From Kitasatospora acidiphila (GTDB lineage Bacteria > Actinomycetota > Actinomycetes > Streptomycetales > Streptomycetaceae), in the NCBI RefSeq assembly GCF_006636205.1, contig NZ_VIGB01000003.1:1178001-1242000 (forward strand): a stretch of 64,000 nucleotides of DNA, given 5' to 3'. A model generated the notes under the pieces. It was given only the letters and a program-made list of their open reading frames with translations, did not search any database and was not told the origin of the DNA. The translations under genes were made by a program, and so were the position numbers. The stretch's first letter is position 1. Each line of letters opens with the position of its first letter. Shown in pieces: positions 27,111-35,444 of the stretch.

Positions 27111-28273
27111 CGGCGGCCTGCCAGGAGGTGGGTGGCGAGGTCGGCGACGGCGGCCGGGGTGATCGCGGTCAGGTCGGCGTCCTTGGGTTGGTCGAGGTGG
27201 TCGCGCACCGGGCAGAGGTCGCCCTGGTGCATGCGTTCGGAGGCGGTGGTGGCGATGGCGTGGTGGTGGGGCAGTCCTGTGCGCCACTTGCTGTGGCTGT
27301 GACGGGCGTAGAGGCCGATGACCTGGGGGCCGGCTCCGTTGGGGTTGCGGGCGAGGGCCGCGAGGTGGGTCAGCCCGGTGTCGTTGCCGAGGACGAGGTC
27401 GGTCTGTGGGAGGAGGTCAGCCAGGTCCTCGGCCGGCATGCCGTCCAGGTGCAGGATCTGCAGGTTGCCGCGGGGCGGCTCGGCCTTGGCAGTGGTCCGC
27501 GTGTCGGTTTCCGTCTTGGCGCCGATGAGCAGGAGCCGGACGGGGGCGCCGGTGTGGTGGGCGATGCGTTCAGCGGTTTCGGTGAACCGGTCGGTGCCCC
27601 AGTCTTTGAGTTGGGGCCAGCTGGTGGCGGTGATGGCGGCGATGGTGAGTCCGTCCAGCCAGTGTGCGCTGTGGAGTTGGTGGACCCTTGGATTGCTGCG
27701 TGCGTACAGCAGCGGGGTGAACGGGCCGCTGGCCGGAAGGCGCACGCCCAGGCGGCGCTCGAGCGCGAGGTAGTGGCGGGCGGGCAGATCGGAATGAGCG
27801 TGGCCGTCGGTGGACCAGCACGGTGGTGCGGCGGGGTCGCACATCAGGTAGGTGCCGGCCGCGGGGCCGCGGGCACTGGCACCGTCGCGGTCGGCGATCA
27901 CGGCTTGCTGCTGGTCGCTCGGGCCGATGACGTCGAGGCGGGCGAGGTTGCTGCGCGCGAACAGCGCGGTGTGCGGGCCGGTTACCGTGACCGGTACCGG
28001 TTCGCCATGGCGTAGGGCGAGCCACTCGGCTGCGGCGCGGACGCTGGACAGTGTGAGGAGACTGTCGCCAAGCTTGCCGTGCAGGGCGATCTCGATCTGA
28101 GTGCAGTCGGCCAGGCGGTTGACCAGGTCGATTGCGGGCGGGATGGGAAGTTGCTGGCCGATGTCCAGGCCGGATCGGTCGTAGCCCAGCGGCGTGGTGT
28201 GCAGGTCAGCTGCCGGGTAGCGGGTCTGCCCGTTGTGGCACCCTATGGCAGGAGCGGGGGTCTTGGTGCTCAC
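27107..28273 (-). CDS. GT9-like glycosyltransferase (heptosyltransferase fold)
   Basis: A 388-aa protein. HGKLGDSLLTLSSVRAA near residue 65 fits the N-terminal acceptor domain of GT9 enzymes, and LLPQTDLVLGNDTGLTHLAA fits their nucleotide-sugar-binding GxDTGxxHLA motif; IGLYARHSHSKWR follows. GT9 enzymes transfer heptose or hexose from ADP- or GDP-linked donors. An actinomycete has no LPS, so the acceptor is more likely a secondary metabolite or polysaccharide. GTG 28273 overlaps the phosphoribosyltransferase stop as GTGA. Confidence 0.75.
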   Translation of the reverse strand: MSTKTPAPAIGCHNGQTRYPAADLHTTPLGYDRSGLDIGQQLPIPPAIDLVNRLADCTQIEIALHGKLGDSLLTLSSVRAAAEWLALRHGEPVPVTVTGPHTALFARSNLARLDVIGPSDQQQAVIADRDGASARGPAAGTYLMCDPAAPPCWSTDGHAHSDLPARHYLALERRLGVRLPASGPFTPLLYARSNPRVHQLHSAHWLDGLTIAAITATSWPQLKDWGTDRFTETAERIAHHTGAPVRLLLIGAKTETDTRTTAKAEPPRGNLQILHLDGMPAEDLADLLPQTDLVLGNDTGLTHLAALARNPNGAGPQVIGLYARHSHSKWRTGLPHHHAIATTASERMHQGDLCPVRDHLDQPKDADLTAITPAAVADLATHLLAGRR

Positions 28274-28848
28274 CGGTCGGCCTGGATGGAGTGCAGGCTG
28301 GTCAGTGGGAGGCCGAGGCCGGCCAGGCGGTGCCGGCCGGCGTGGCGCTTGTCCTCGACAAGGCAAACCGCGCCGAGCGGGATCGCGCCCGCGCCGCGCA
28401 GGCGCTGAGTGAGGTTGGCCAGGGTCTCGCCGGTGGTGATCTCGTCGTCGACGATCAGTACCCGGCTGCCACGGGTGATCCCGTAGGCGTAGACGTCGGT
28501 GCGGCGGGCGTGCGGCTCGCTGAACTGGACCATGCCCTCCAGCGGCAGGTGCAGCTTCCAGGCGATCTTGTACGGCAGCCCGGCCGCCTGGGCCAGCGCA
28601 AGGGTGGGGATGATGCCGCCGGCATCCAGGCCGAGGAGGTAGTCGATGGGGCCCAGCTCCATCTCCTCGTTGGACTTCTTCCACAACTCCTGGCCGGCGC
28701 TGGTCAGGTCGGCCATGCGGACGGGCTGTTCCAGGCCGTCCAGCGAGTGGATGACGCGCTCACGGCGGCTGGTCTCGGGAACGCTCAGGCGCTCCACGGT
28801 GCGGGCGGCGAACGGTGCGGGGATGGTGGGCGCGAGGGTTTCGGGCAT
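28270..28848 (-). CDS. Phosphoribosyltransferase family protein
   Basis: A 192-aa type I PRTase. The PRPP-binding motif VLIVDDEITTGET is clear, preceded by YLLGLDAGGIIPTLALA (the flexible region) and followed by AVCLVEDKRHAGR. The length and spacing resemble adenine or orotate phosphoribosyltransferases. It may salvage a base or form an N-ribosyl bond in the operon pathway. It lies 60 bp after the kinase/nucleotidyltransferase fusion gene and is coupled by GTGA to the GT9 gene downstream. Confidence 0.83.
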   Translation of the reverse strand: MPETLAPTIPAPFAARTVERLSVPETSRRERVIHSLDGLEQPVRMADLTSAGQELWKKSNEEMELGPIDYLLGLDAGGIIPTLALAQAAGLPYKIAWKLHLPLEGMVQFSEPHARRTDVYAYGITRGSRVLIVDDEITTGETLANLTQRLRGAGAIPLGAVCLVEDKRHAGRHRLAGLGLPLTSLHSIQADR

Positions 28849-28908
28849 GGCTGTACTCCGGTCGTGGCTCGTGGGGTGCTGGGAGGCGGTTCGGCGAAAG
28901 GGTCAGCG

Positions 28909-30714
28909 TTATGCGGCGAGCTGCAAGGCGTACCAGGCCAATAGGCGATCGGCCGCGGCGATGACCGTGCTGAGCGCGTTGTCGGGTGTGCCCTCGCGCC
29001 ACGCGTCGGCGACGCTCTGCAGCGTCGGCAGGTCGAGCGGGCCCAGCCCCGGCAGGTTGGAAGCGGCGGCGAGGATCTGGTCGGGGCCGCTGGTCCATTG
29101 ACCGTTCTCGCGCAAGATGAGTCGGGCGGCGAGAACGATGTGCTTGTAGAGCTGGCGCAGGATGCCCGGTGTGGCTTCGGCCCGCAGGCGCCGCAGGGTG
29201 ATGACGACCTGGGGAAGTTCGCGCACGGCAGCCCGAGCAAGGTCGTCAGGCGTGATGACGGGCACGTGCAGCGTGGCGGTCCGGTGCAGGACGGGCATGC
29301 CGTTCTGGATGTTGTAGAGGGCGAAGGCCAACCGGGGCACGAGGCGGTGCGCGAGCAGCTCGTCGGCGGTGACCAGCGTCAGGCCGACCGAGGCCACATC
29401 GCCCAGGCGGCGGCGGTAGTCGGCCAGCGCCCTGCTGACGGCAGGGGCGGCCTGGTGGTCGGCGACGACCAGCAGGTCCAGGTCCGACCAGCCGGGAATC
29501 CAGGCTCCCTGGACGGGGCTTCCGGTCAGGGCCGCAAGCTGCACCGCAGGGCCGGCGGAGCGCAGGGTGTCGGCGAGCGCGGCAGTGGCATCGGCCACGG
29601 TTGTCGGCACGTCGGGAGGCTGGGGTATCGCGGTCGGTGACTGGTCGGGTTGGACGGCCGGCCGCTGGGCGATGTGGGCCAGCCAGGCGCGCAGGTCGAG
29701 GACGCTGCCGGTGTTGTCGAGGACAAAGTCGGCCACCTCCAGGACTCGGTGGGCGCCGCGGGAAAGCTTGACCTCGTCCTTGGCGGCAACCGCTTGCGGG
29801 CAAGTTCCGGAGCGGGTTGCGCGTACGTCGAACGGCACGTCCAGGTAGACGATTTGCAGCACGTCGCCCATGAGTTCCTTCAACTCGGCGATGGAGGCGT
29901 CGTCGTGGACGGACTCGATGGTGAACAGGCGAACGTCGCGGTGCCCTTCGGCGAAGCGGTTCAGCTCCTCCAGCAGCAACTCGGCCTGGCGCGCAGCGGA
30001 CAACTGGTAGGGGTCACTCAAACCCCGGCGCAGCGCGCCCTGCTGCAGGAGGTAGCCGATCTTCAGGCGCTGTGCGCCGTGGAAATCGACGAGGTACCGG
30101 GCGCTGGTGCTCTTGCCGCACTCGCTCAGGCCACCGAAGGCCACCACCTTGTCGATTCCCCGCGCCGGTCGCATGGTGACCGAGACGGCCTCATCGCGGC
30201 CGTAGAGCTTGTGGCGAGCCGCATTCGGGAGCCGGCGGCGCCCGGACATCACCTCGATGGTGAGGATGTCGATGGCGGCGCCGAGCTCGTCGCGTTGCTG
30301 GTGGAGCGTCGGCACCCTGCGAGCAATGAGGTCGTCGAGTACGGCGGCCCGCTCCGTGTGGAAGACACGAAGCGTCAGAACGCTCAGCCGGTCCAGGCTG
30401 CCGGCGATCGTCTCGGTGTGCACCGGGGTCTCGGCCGACGCGGTGGTGGCCAGGGTGGCCAAGACCTCGTCGGCTCGTTCGGCGAGCTGGTTGCGCTCGG
30501 CGTTCAGCTGGTCGATGGCCCGCTTGGCATCGGCCACCGCCACCGGGCTGGCGTCGGCCGCGCGAACGCGGTCTTCCGCCTCCCACAGGCGGCTGTTGAC
30601 GGCGTGCAGGCCCTCCAGCGCCTGAGTCAGGCGGCGGCAGTCCTTGTCGGGCAGCGTTTGAACAGCCTCGGCCAGGCCGTCCGGGAGAATCAGGGGCGGG
30701 ATCGGGAGGATCAC
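28909..30714 (-). CDS. Fusion of P-loop kinase and nucleotidyltransferase
   Basis: A 601-aa protein with three parts. Residues 1-170 are mostly helical and probably coiled-coil. Residues 180-350 form a P-loop kinase domain (FGGLSECGKSTSAR Walker A, then FTIESVHDD and IVYLDVPFDVRATR), in the style of dephospho-CoA or adenylate kinases. Residues 390-600 contain an MNT-type nucleotidyltransferase motif, GSPVQGAWIPGWSDLDLLVV (GSxxxG...SDxDL), followed by a helical tail. The combination is unusual. It overlaps the TMPK-like gene upstream as ATGA. The kinase substrate and the nucleotidyl acceptor are unknown; tRNA, a protein or an antibiotic are all possible. Confidence 0.75.
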   Translation of the reverse strand: MILPIPPLILPDGLAEAVQTLPDKDCRRLTQALEGLHAVNSRLWEAEDRVRAADASPVAVADAKRAIDQLNAERNQLAERADEVLATLATTASAETPVHTETIAGSLDRLSVLTLRVFHTERAAVLDDLIARRVPTLHQQRDELGAAIDILTIEVMSGRRRLPNAARHKLYGRDEAVSVTMRPARGIDKVVAFGGLSECGKSTSARYLVDFHGAQRLKIGYLLQQGALRRGLSDPYQLSAARQAELLLEELNRFAEGHRDVRLFTIESVHDDASIAELKELMGDVLQIVYLDVPFDVRATRSGTCPQAVAAKDEVKLSRGAHRVLEVADFVLDNTGSVLDLRAWLAHIAQRPAVQPDQSPTAIPQPPDVPTTVADATAALADTLRSAGPAVQLAALTGSPVQGAWIPGWSDLDLLVVADHQAAPAVSRALADYRRRLGDVASVGLTLVTADELLAHRLVPRLAFALYNIQNGMPVLHRTATLHVPVITPDDLARAAVRELPQVVITLRRLRAEATPGILRQLYKHIVLAARLILRENGQWTSGPDQILAAASNLPGLGPLDLPTLQSVADAWREGTPDNALSTVIAAADRLLAWYALQLAA

Positions 30715-31385
30715 GAGTCGTCTCCTGTCCGGAGAAACAGTGCGGGGATGATGCGTGCGGCGTGGGTGAGCAGGCGGACGTGGACGTCGTTGATGCTGCG
30801 GCCTTCACAGTCGATCACCGCTGCGTAAGTGCCTTTGCTGGCTTGAAGGGTGAGGACCTCGTGCAGGGTGTGCTGGTAGCGGACGTACACCCCGGTCCAC
30901 ACCCGGCCCTCGCGCACGCTGGTGATCGCGTAGCTGCGGGCAGCGTCACGCGAGGGCAGCAGCAGGATCGCTGCCTCCGGCTCGGCGGCCAGGCCGCTCT
31001 CAGCGGCGAGGGCTTCGATGCCGGCCAGCGCCTGCGCGCTGGTGAGGCTGTCCTTGATGGCGCTGGTGGCCGCGGCTGCCGCCAGGAGCATTGGCAGACC
31101 GCGATCCAACAGACCCACGGACTGCGGACTACGAGCCGCGGCTCGCATGGCGTGGCTGGCCAGCATCATGCCGGTCAGCTCCCTGGTGCTGACCTTCTCG
31201 AACCACCAGGTAGCGTAATCCCCTTGCGCGGCCCCATTCCACGGCGTCGGATCGTGATGGTGGATCGAACCGAGCGGCTGCAGTGCGGGATAGTGCTCGG
31301 CGATCCGCGCCAGGTGGGTGGTCTTGCCGACGTTGTCCGGCCCGTTCAAGCTCAGGAACCGCGGCAGCGCGTCGCGGCTCACCAT
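30711..31385 (-). CDS. Thymidylate-kinase-like P-loop kinase
   Basis: A 224-aa protein with Walker A NGPDNVGKTTHLARI, which is the TMPK pattern, and SVGLLDRGLPMLLAAA with the DR motif of nucleoside-monophosphate kinases. The lid region is not clearly recognisable. ATG 31385 or GTG 31382 are both possible; the latter overlaps the NUDIX stop as GTGA. It probably phosphorylates a nucleotide or a related phosphate in the same pathway as the NUDIX and phosphoribosyltransferase neighbours. Confidence 0.75.
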   Translation of the reverse strand: MVSRDALPRFLSLNGPDNVGKTTHLARIAEHYPALQPLGSIHHHDPTPWNGAAQGDYATWWFEKVSTRELTGMMLASHAMRAAARSPQSVGLLDRGLPMLLAAAAATSAIKDSLTSAQALAGIEALAAESGLAAEPEAAILLLPSRDAARSYAITSVREGRVWTGVYVRYQHTLHEVLTLQASKGTYAAVIDCEGRSINDVHVRLLTHAARIIPALFLRTGDDS

Positions 31386-31840
31386 TCGCTCACCGTTCGG
31401 ATCGCCTCGATGTTGGCGGCGATGAAGTCGGCCAGCTGGGGCGGCATCAGCTGGATCCCGCGCACGGCCTCCGCCGTGAACGGCACCCGGACGACCTCGT
31501 AGCCGCCGCGCTCGGGCTTGGCGAACTCGGTGCCGGTGCGCGCCTCGAGGTCCATCTCCTTCAAGCGGGCCACGAAGATGTGCTGCACGCCCAGGCCCTC
31601 CTCCAGCTCGTCCGTGATCAGGTGGACGAGCCGGGGCGGGTGGATCGCGCCGCCCAGCTCCTCGAACACCTCTCGGTGCAGCGCCGCCTCAACGCTGTTG
31701 TCGCTGGACTCGACGCCCCCTCCGACCGTCACCCAGTACGGCTCGCGTCCGGGCTTGGTCCGCCGGATCAGCACCAGCTGGTCCAGCTCATCGCCGTCGA
31801 GCAGGATCACCCGGGCGTTGCGCTTCACGATCTGAGACAT
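31379..31840 (-). CDS. NUDIX hydrolase, first gene of leftward operon
   Basis: A 153-aa protein with a complete Nudix box split as GGGVESSDNSVEAALHREV and FEELGG, which gives the Gx5Ex7REUxEExG pattern. ATG 31840 has AGGAG 10 nt upstream; an ATG 24 nt further up is less likely. It hydrolyses a nucleoside diphosphate linked to another group; the linked group is unknown. It begins the eight-gene operon that ends at 24669 and is divergent from the XRE regulator at 32021, which may control both sides. Confidence 0.85.
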   Translation of the reverse strand: MSQIVKRNARVILLDGDELDQLVLIRRTKPGREPYWVTVGGGVESSDNSVEAALHREVFEELGGAIHPPRLVHLITDELEEGLGVQHIFVARLKEMDLEARTGTEFAKPERGGYEVVRVPFTAEAVRGIQLMPPQLADFIAANIEAIRTVSEW

Positions 31841-32020
31841 GGTCTGTGGACTCCTCGCGGTCACGACCGGACGGGTAACTCCGGTGAGACATCAGCATGG
31901 CGGCTGACGAACTGCATGAGGTTGAACGAGTGCCGCACCGCCGCCGTACCGCTGCCGAACCAAGATGGCTACGCTGGCCGTCCAATGCCGGTACTGTCGG
32001 TGACCCGTAGGGGGTGAGGG

Positions 32021-33145
32021 ATGATCGGCGTGCAGCAGTGGAGTGGCAGGGAGGCCGCCCTTCTGTGTGCGGCTATGCGCAAGTCGCAGCGCGACTTCGC
32101 CGAGCACCTCGGGGTCAGCGACCGGACAGTGTCGAAATGGTTCGCCGGCGGAGCTGCCCTGATCCCGCGTCAGGAGTCACAGGCCATCCTGGACACCGCA
32201 CTGGAGCGCTGCTCGCAGGACGCCCGCGCCCGCTTCGCCGAAGCTCTCGGGCAACGACCCGCCACCGGTTCGGTATCCGCCCCGATCGTCGTCGACTCCC
32301 ACAAGTTCATCCCGGTCTACATCGGCGAGGACCTCGCCCGACACCTGCGCGGTTCGACGGCTGGTGCGCCGGAGGCGTGGCTGGAGCGCTCGTCCGCGCA
32401 GGTCAACCACCCTGACGGCGATTGCACGCTGCACCTGTTCGCCTGCGGTGTGGCCGTGTTCCATCTCGTCCAGCGCCGAGAGCCCTCCTCCCTCACCGAT
32501 CTGGCCCTGTGGCGCTACCGCACCTACGCCGCCGACCTGCCCTGGGCCCGAACCGCGCTCGCCGGCGCCCTCGACATCCCAGCCGCGCAGGCTCCGAACC
32601 CGGAGTACGTCCTGTCCCTGTACTGGCTCGCCAGCAGCCCGTGGGCCGGCGACCAACTCGACACCGCCACCCGGCTACTGTCGACTCCGTCGGTTCTCGT
32701 CAACCGCACCAGCGCCACACCGCAGCCCCTCGACGCCTCGGTGGAGGACTCACTCCTCGCCAAGGGCTTCGAGCATCCCGACCTGGTCTCCTTCGGCATC
32801 CGCGGCGTCTCGACCGGCTACGCCGGCTGGTCCGGCGTGGCCTACGCCGCCCAGGACGCCGAACGGAGTCTGACCCTCGACGAGCTGATTGCCTGCGAGC
32901 TCGACGTCCAGGCGCTGTGGGCCTTCTGTCGCCAGATCCAGCAGCTCGTCGAAGACGGCCGCGACCCCACCATCTCCGAGGGCTACGGCTGGCGCTTCCT
33001 GCGAGCGGCGTACTCTCGCCTCACGACGGCCCGCGCCCAGGAAACGGCCCAGCACGTCCTGATGCGCGAAGCAGTCGTGAACACCAGCGGCCTGGCCGCC
33101 CGCATGCGCGCGGCCCAGGACGCCCTGCGGGACACAGTCGGCTGA
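32021..33145 (+). CDS. XRE-family regulator with large ligand-type C-terminus
   Basis: A 374-aa protein. Residues 15-60 hold a helix-turn-helix (SQRDFAEHLGVSDRTVSKWFAGG). The remaining 310 residues are unassigned, mainly helical, and resemble the effector regions of actinomycete XRE regulators. ATG 32021 follows a GGGGGTGAGGG site. It heads a plus-strand gene set (cysteine hydrolase, flavoprotein, NUDIX) and is divergent from the 31.8-24.7 kb operon, so it is well placed to regulate both. Confidence 0.75.
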   Translation: MIGVQQWSGREAALLCAAMRKSQRDFAEHLGVSDRTVSKWFAGGAALIPRQESQAILDTALERCSQDARARFAEALGQRPATGSVSAPIVVDSHKFIPVYIGEDLARHLRGSTAGAPEAWLERSSAQVNHPDGDCTLHLFACGVAVFHLVQRREPSSLTDLALWRYRTYAADLPWARTALAGALDIPAAQAPNPEYVLSLYWLASSPWAGDQLDTATRLLSTPSVLVNRTSATPQPLDASVEDSLLAKGFEHPDLVSFGIRGVSTGYAGWSGVAYAAQDAERSLTLDELIACELDVQALWAFCRQIQQLVEDGRDPTISEGYGWRFLRAAYSRLTTARAQETAQHVLMREAVVNTSGLAARMRAAQDALRDTVG

Positions 33146-33168
33146 CGGTCAGGACGGGAAGGACATCG

Positions 33169-33759
33169 ATGGACCCCAAAGCGGCGTTGATCGTCGTCGA
33201 CATGCAGAACGGCTTCCTCAACCACCACACCGAGCACCTCGTGGCCAAGGTCGCCGGACTCATCGACCGCTGGAGCGCGACCGGTCGGCCAGTCGTCTTC
33301 ACCCGCTACCTCAACTACCCCGGCAGCCCGTTCGAGCGGCTCATCCACTGGACCCGCCTGCAGACCTCCCCGGAAACCGATATCGCACCTGGCCTACTGC
33401 CCCACGTGGAGCAAGCCGTAGCAGTGATCGACAAACCCGCCTACAGCTGGTTCACCCCCCAGGCCGCCTCCCTCGCCGCCGAGGAACGCTGGAGCGACCT
33501 GGTGTTCTGCGGAGTAGCAACAGAAAGCTGCGTCCTCAAGTCAGCTGCCGACGCCTTCGAGCGTGGCTTCACGCCGTGGATCGTGACCGACGCCTGCGCC
33601 AGCGACGCCGGCCCGGAGATCCACGACGCTGGCCTGCGCATCGCCCGTCGCTTCATCGGCTCCGGCCAGCTGGTCACAAGCGACCAGCTGCTCACCCGGC
33701 TTACCACACCCACCGCAGAACATGAGATGGAGCGCAGTGGACATCCCCTCTCCCCATGA
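33169..33759 (+). CDS. Isochorismatase-like cysteine hydrolase
   Basis: A 196-aa protein. The catalytic triad of the cysteine hydrolase (isochorismatase/nicotinamidase) family is visible: Asp in LIVVDMQNGF, Lys in VIDKPAYSWF, and Cys in VFCGVATESCVLKSA with the adjacent cis-peptide. It cleaves an amide or enol ether; nicotinamidase-like or carbamoyl-hydrolase activity is possible. It starts 24 bp after the XRE gene behind GGAAGGA and overlaps the next gene by up to 38 nt, so it is part of the same transcript. Confidence 0.85.
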   Translation: MDPKAALIVVDMQNGFLNHHTEHLVAKVAGLIDRWSATGRPVVFTRYLNYPGSPFERLIHWTRLQTSPETDIAPGLLPHVEQAVAVIDKPAYSWFTPQAASLAAEERWSDLVFCGVATESCVLKSAADAFERGFTPWIVTDACASDAGPEIHDAGLRIARRFIGSGQLVTSDQLLTRLTTPTAEHEMERSGHPLSP

Positions 33760-34681
33760 CTTGATCATCATCGGCGGCGGCCCCGCCGGCTGCGCGGCAG
33801 CCGTCATGGCCGCCAGCGTCGGCATGCGCTCGGTCCTCGTGGAACCGCGCTCGCTGTGCCACACCCTCCGGCGCATCCCCGCGCTCGGCAACGTCCTCGG
33901 CTTCACCGCCGGCCCCGCGCTGGCCGACGCCATCACCGCCGACGTCCACCGCAGCGGTCTCTGCGAGGTCCTGCTGAGCGAACACGCCGAGTACCTCGAC
34001 GCAGACGAGAACCAGGCCACCGTCGGGCTCGCCTCAGGACGGCGCCTCACCGCCCCCTTCGCCATCGTCGCCACCGGCGTACGACCAGCACACCTCTCCG
34101 AGACGCCCTGGATCAGCCACCACTCATCCAGTCATCTCACCACTCCCCCGCTCTGGGAAGCCGACCCCTCTGCCCTGAAGAACCGGACAGTGCTGGTCCT
34201 CGGCGCCGACCGCCCCCTCGGCACCCTCCTGCGCGCCCACCCCGACCTGCCAACGCGCCTCCTGGTCCTCCACCCGGCCGCAGACGACTACAAAGCCGAA
34301 GAAGCTCGCCACGACAGCCGCGTCGAACTCATCCGCATCAACCACATAGCCCTCGAAGAGCAACAGGACGGCACGCTCGCAGCAACGGGCACCACCAATG
34401 ACGGCCGGACCGGCCGCTGGCCAGCCGACGCCGCCTTCCTGAACGTCGGTTCAATACCCGCCACGCTGAGAGGACTTCTCGCCACCGACGCTTCGGGGTA
34501 CTGCCCACCCGATCGCCAGCACCCGCGTGTCCTCACCGTCGGCGACCTGCGATCCTCCCGCGGACAGCGGATCATGATCGCTACCGGATCCGGCAGCGAA
34601 GCGGCCCTGCATGCCTACTACACCACCCGACTCGACCAACAACGGCCCGGCACGCCCGCTCAGAGTTTCGAAGCGGCCTAG
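33722..34681 (+). CDS. Thioredoxin-reductase-like flavoprotein lacking CxxC
   Basis: A 319-aa FAD/NAD-binding protein of the TrxR family. The FAD motif LIIIGGGPAGCAAA and the C-terminal LTVGDLRSSRGQR are clear, with FAIVATGVRP between. The CxxC redox pair expected near residue 135 is absent (the segment reads WISHHSSSHLT), so it cannot act as a classical thioredoxin reductase; related CxxC-less enzymes oxidise small molecules. The last residues, QSFEAA, come from DNA shared with the tail of the XRE-PLD gene at 46.3 kb, showing that a duplication replaced the original end. Start ATG 33722 or GTG 33737. Confidence 0.75.
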   Translation: MRWSAVDIPSPHDLIIIGGGPAGCAAAVMAASVGMRSVLVEPRSLCHTLRRIPALGNVLGFTAGPALADAITADVHRSGLCEVLLSEHAEYLDADENQATVGLASGRRLTAPFAIVATGVRPAHLSETPWISHHSSSHLTTPPLWEADPSALKNRTVLVLGADRPLGTLLRAHPDLPTRLLVLHPAADDYKAEEARHDSRVELIRINHIALEEQQDGTLAATGTTNDGRTGRWPADAAFLNVGSIPATLRGLLATDASGYCPPDRQHPRVLTVGDLRSSRGQRIMIATGSGSEAALHAYYTTRLDQQRPGTPAQSFEAA

Positions 34682-35205
34682 AGCACGGCGCGGCCCTGGA
34701 CAAACGATCACGAGGAGTCCGGTTCAGATGCGTAGGACGGAATACTACGGCGACCCGGCGGCCCCACAGGCGAACTCGCTCGTCCCTGCAAGCAACCTGC
34801 TCGTTCAGGATGAGGACGGCGCGATCCTCCTGCAGCGCCGGCGCGACACCGGCCAATGGGCACTTCCAGGTGGCAAGCAGGACATCGGGGAGTCCGCGGC
34901 GGAGTGCGCGGTGCAGGAGTGCCTGGAGGAGACGGGCATTGTCGCTGAGATCACCGGGCTGCTCGGGGTCTACTCCAACCCGGCGCACATCGTCGTCTAC
35001 AGCAGTAACGGCGAAGCCCGCCAGCAGTTCGAGGTCGCCTACATCGGCCGCCCCATCGGCGGTGAGCCGACAGTCAACGAGGAGGCCGACGGCGTGCGCT
35101 GGGTGCAGCCGCGGAACCTCGACGACTACGACATCCACCCGAGCATGCGGCAGCAGATCGGTGACTACCTCAGCGGCAAGTATCCCTTCCTCGGCTGAGC
35201 GTTCA
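34661..35205 (+). repeat. Direct repeat copy 1 (NUDIX duplication)
   Basis: This stretch is nearly identical and collinear, without indels, to 46271-46815 (constant offset 11,610). It covers the last codons of the gene before the NUDIX gene, the intergenic ribosome site and the whole NUDIX gene. Similarity starts abruptly at CAGAGTTTCG and fades just after the stop codon. Confidence 0.9.
34728..35198 (+). CDS. NUDIX hydrolase, duplicate copy 1
   Basis: A 156-aa protein with Nudix box GGKQDIGESAAECAVQECLEETG split over residues 48-70; the usual RE of REUxEE reads QE here, whereas copy 2 has RE, so one catalytic-box residue differs. The two copies differ at only four positions (Gln/Arg, Val/Ile, Asn/Asp, Phe/Tyr). 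The ribosome site GAGGAG is shared. It follows the flavoprotein gene by 46 bp. Substrate unknown; MutT-like or nucleotide-sugar hydrolysis is possible. The Gln change may weaken activity. Confidence 0.88.
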   Translation: MRRTEYYGDPAAPQANSLVPASNLLVQDEDGAILLQRRRDTGQWALPGGKQDIGESAAECAVQECLEETGIVAEITGLLGVYSNPAHIVVYSSNGEARQQFEVAYIGRPIGGEPTVNEEADGVRWVQPRNLDDYDIHPSMRQQIGDYLSGKYPFLG

Positions 35206-35296
35206 GTGCGGCGGCGATCTGAAGCTCACCTTGATAGAGTCGTTCGGCGTGGTCAGGACCACTCTGCTGCTGCCAGTTGATCAGTTTTTGAGCCAT
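35165..35296 (-). other. Possible small ORF of 43 codons
   Basis: An ATG at 35296 with GAGG 10 nt upstream opens a 43-codon frame (begins MAQKLINWQQQSG) that reads like protein, but it overlaps the NUDIX 3' end on the opposite strand and the serS fragment in another frame. It may be another remnant rather than a gene. Confidence 0.2.
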
Positions 35297-35400
35297 GGGC
35301 ACAGTACCTCGGGGACGGTAACGCTGCCGTCGGGCTGCTGATGCTGCTCCAGGATCGCCGGGGGCACCCGGCTGGTGGCCAGCCGGCACGTGCTCGCGCG
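35281..35400 (-). pseudogene. C-terminal fragment of a seryl-tRNA synthetase gene
   Basis: The minus-strand frame ends LATSRVPPAILEQHQQPDG and then SVTVPEVLCPWLKN before a stop. This aligns residue for residue with the end of the intact SerRS at 43.1 kb (LATSRLLPAMLEQHQRPDG, then TVAVPKVLQRWLG), including part of class II motif 3. Nothing upstream resembles the rest of SerRS, so only about 35 codons remain. It lies just behind NUDIX copy 1, mirroring the clustering of serS and NUDIX copy 2. Confidence 0.7.
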
Positions 35401-35444
35401 GTATTTCAGTGGCGGCCGACAAACTGCGACGACAGCATGAGCCC

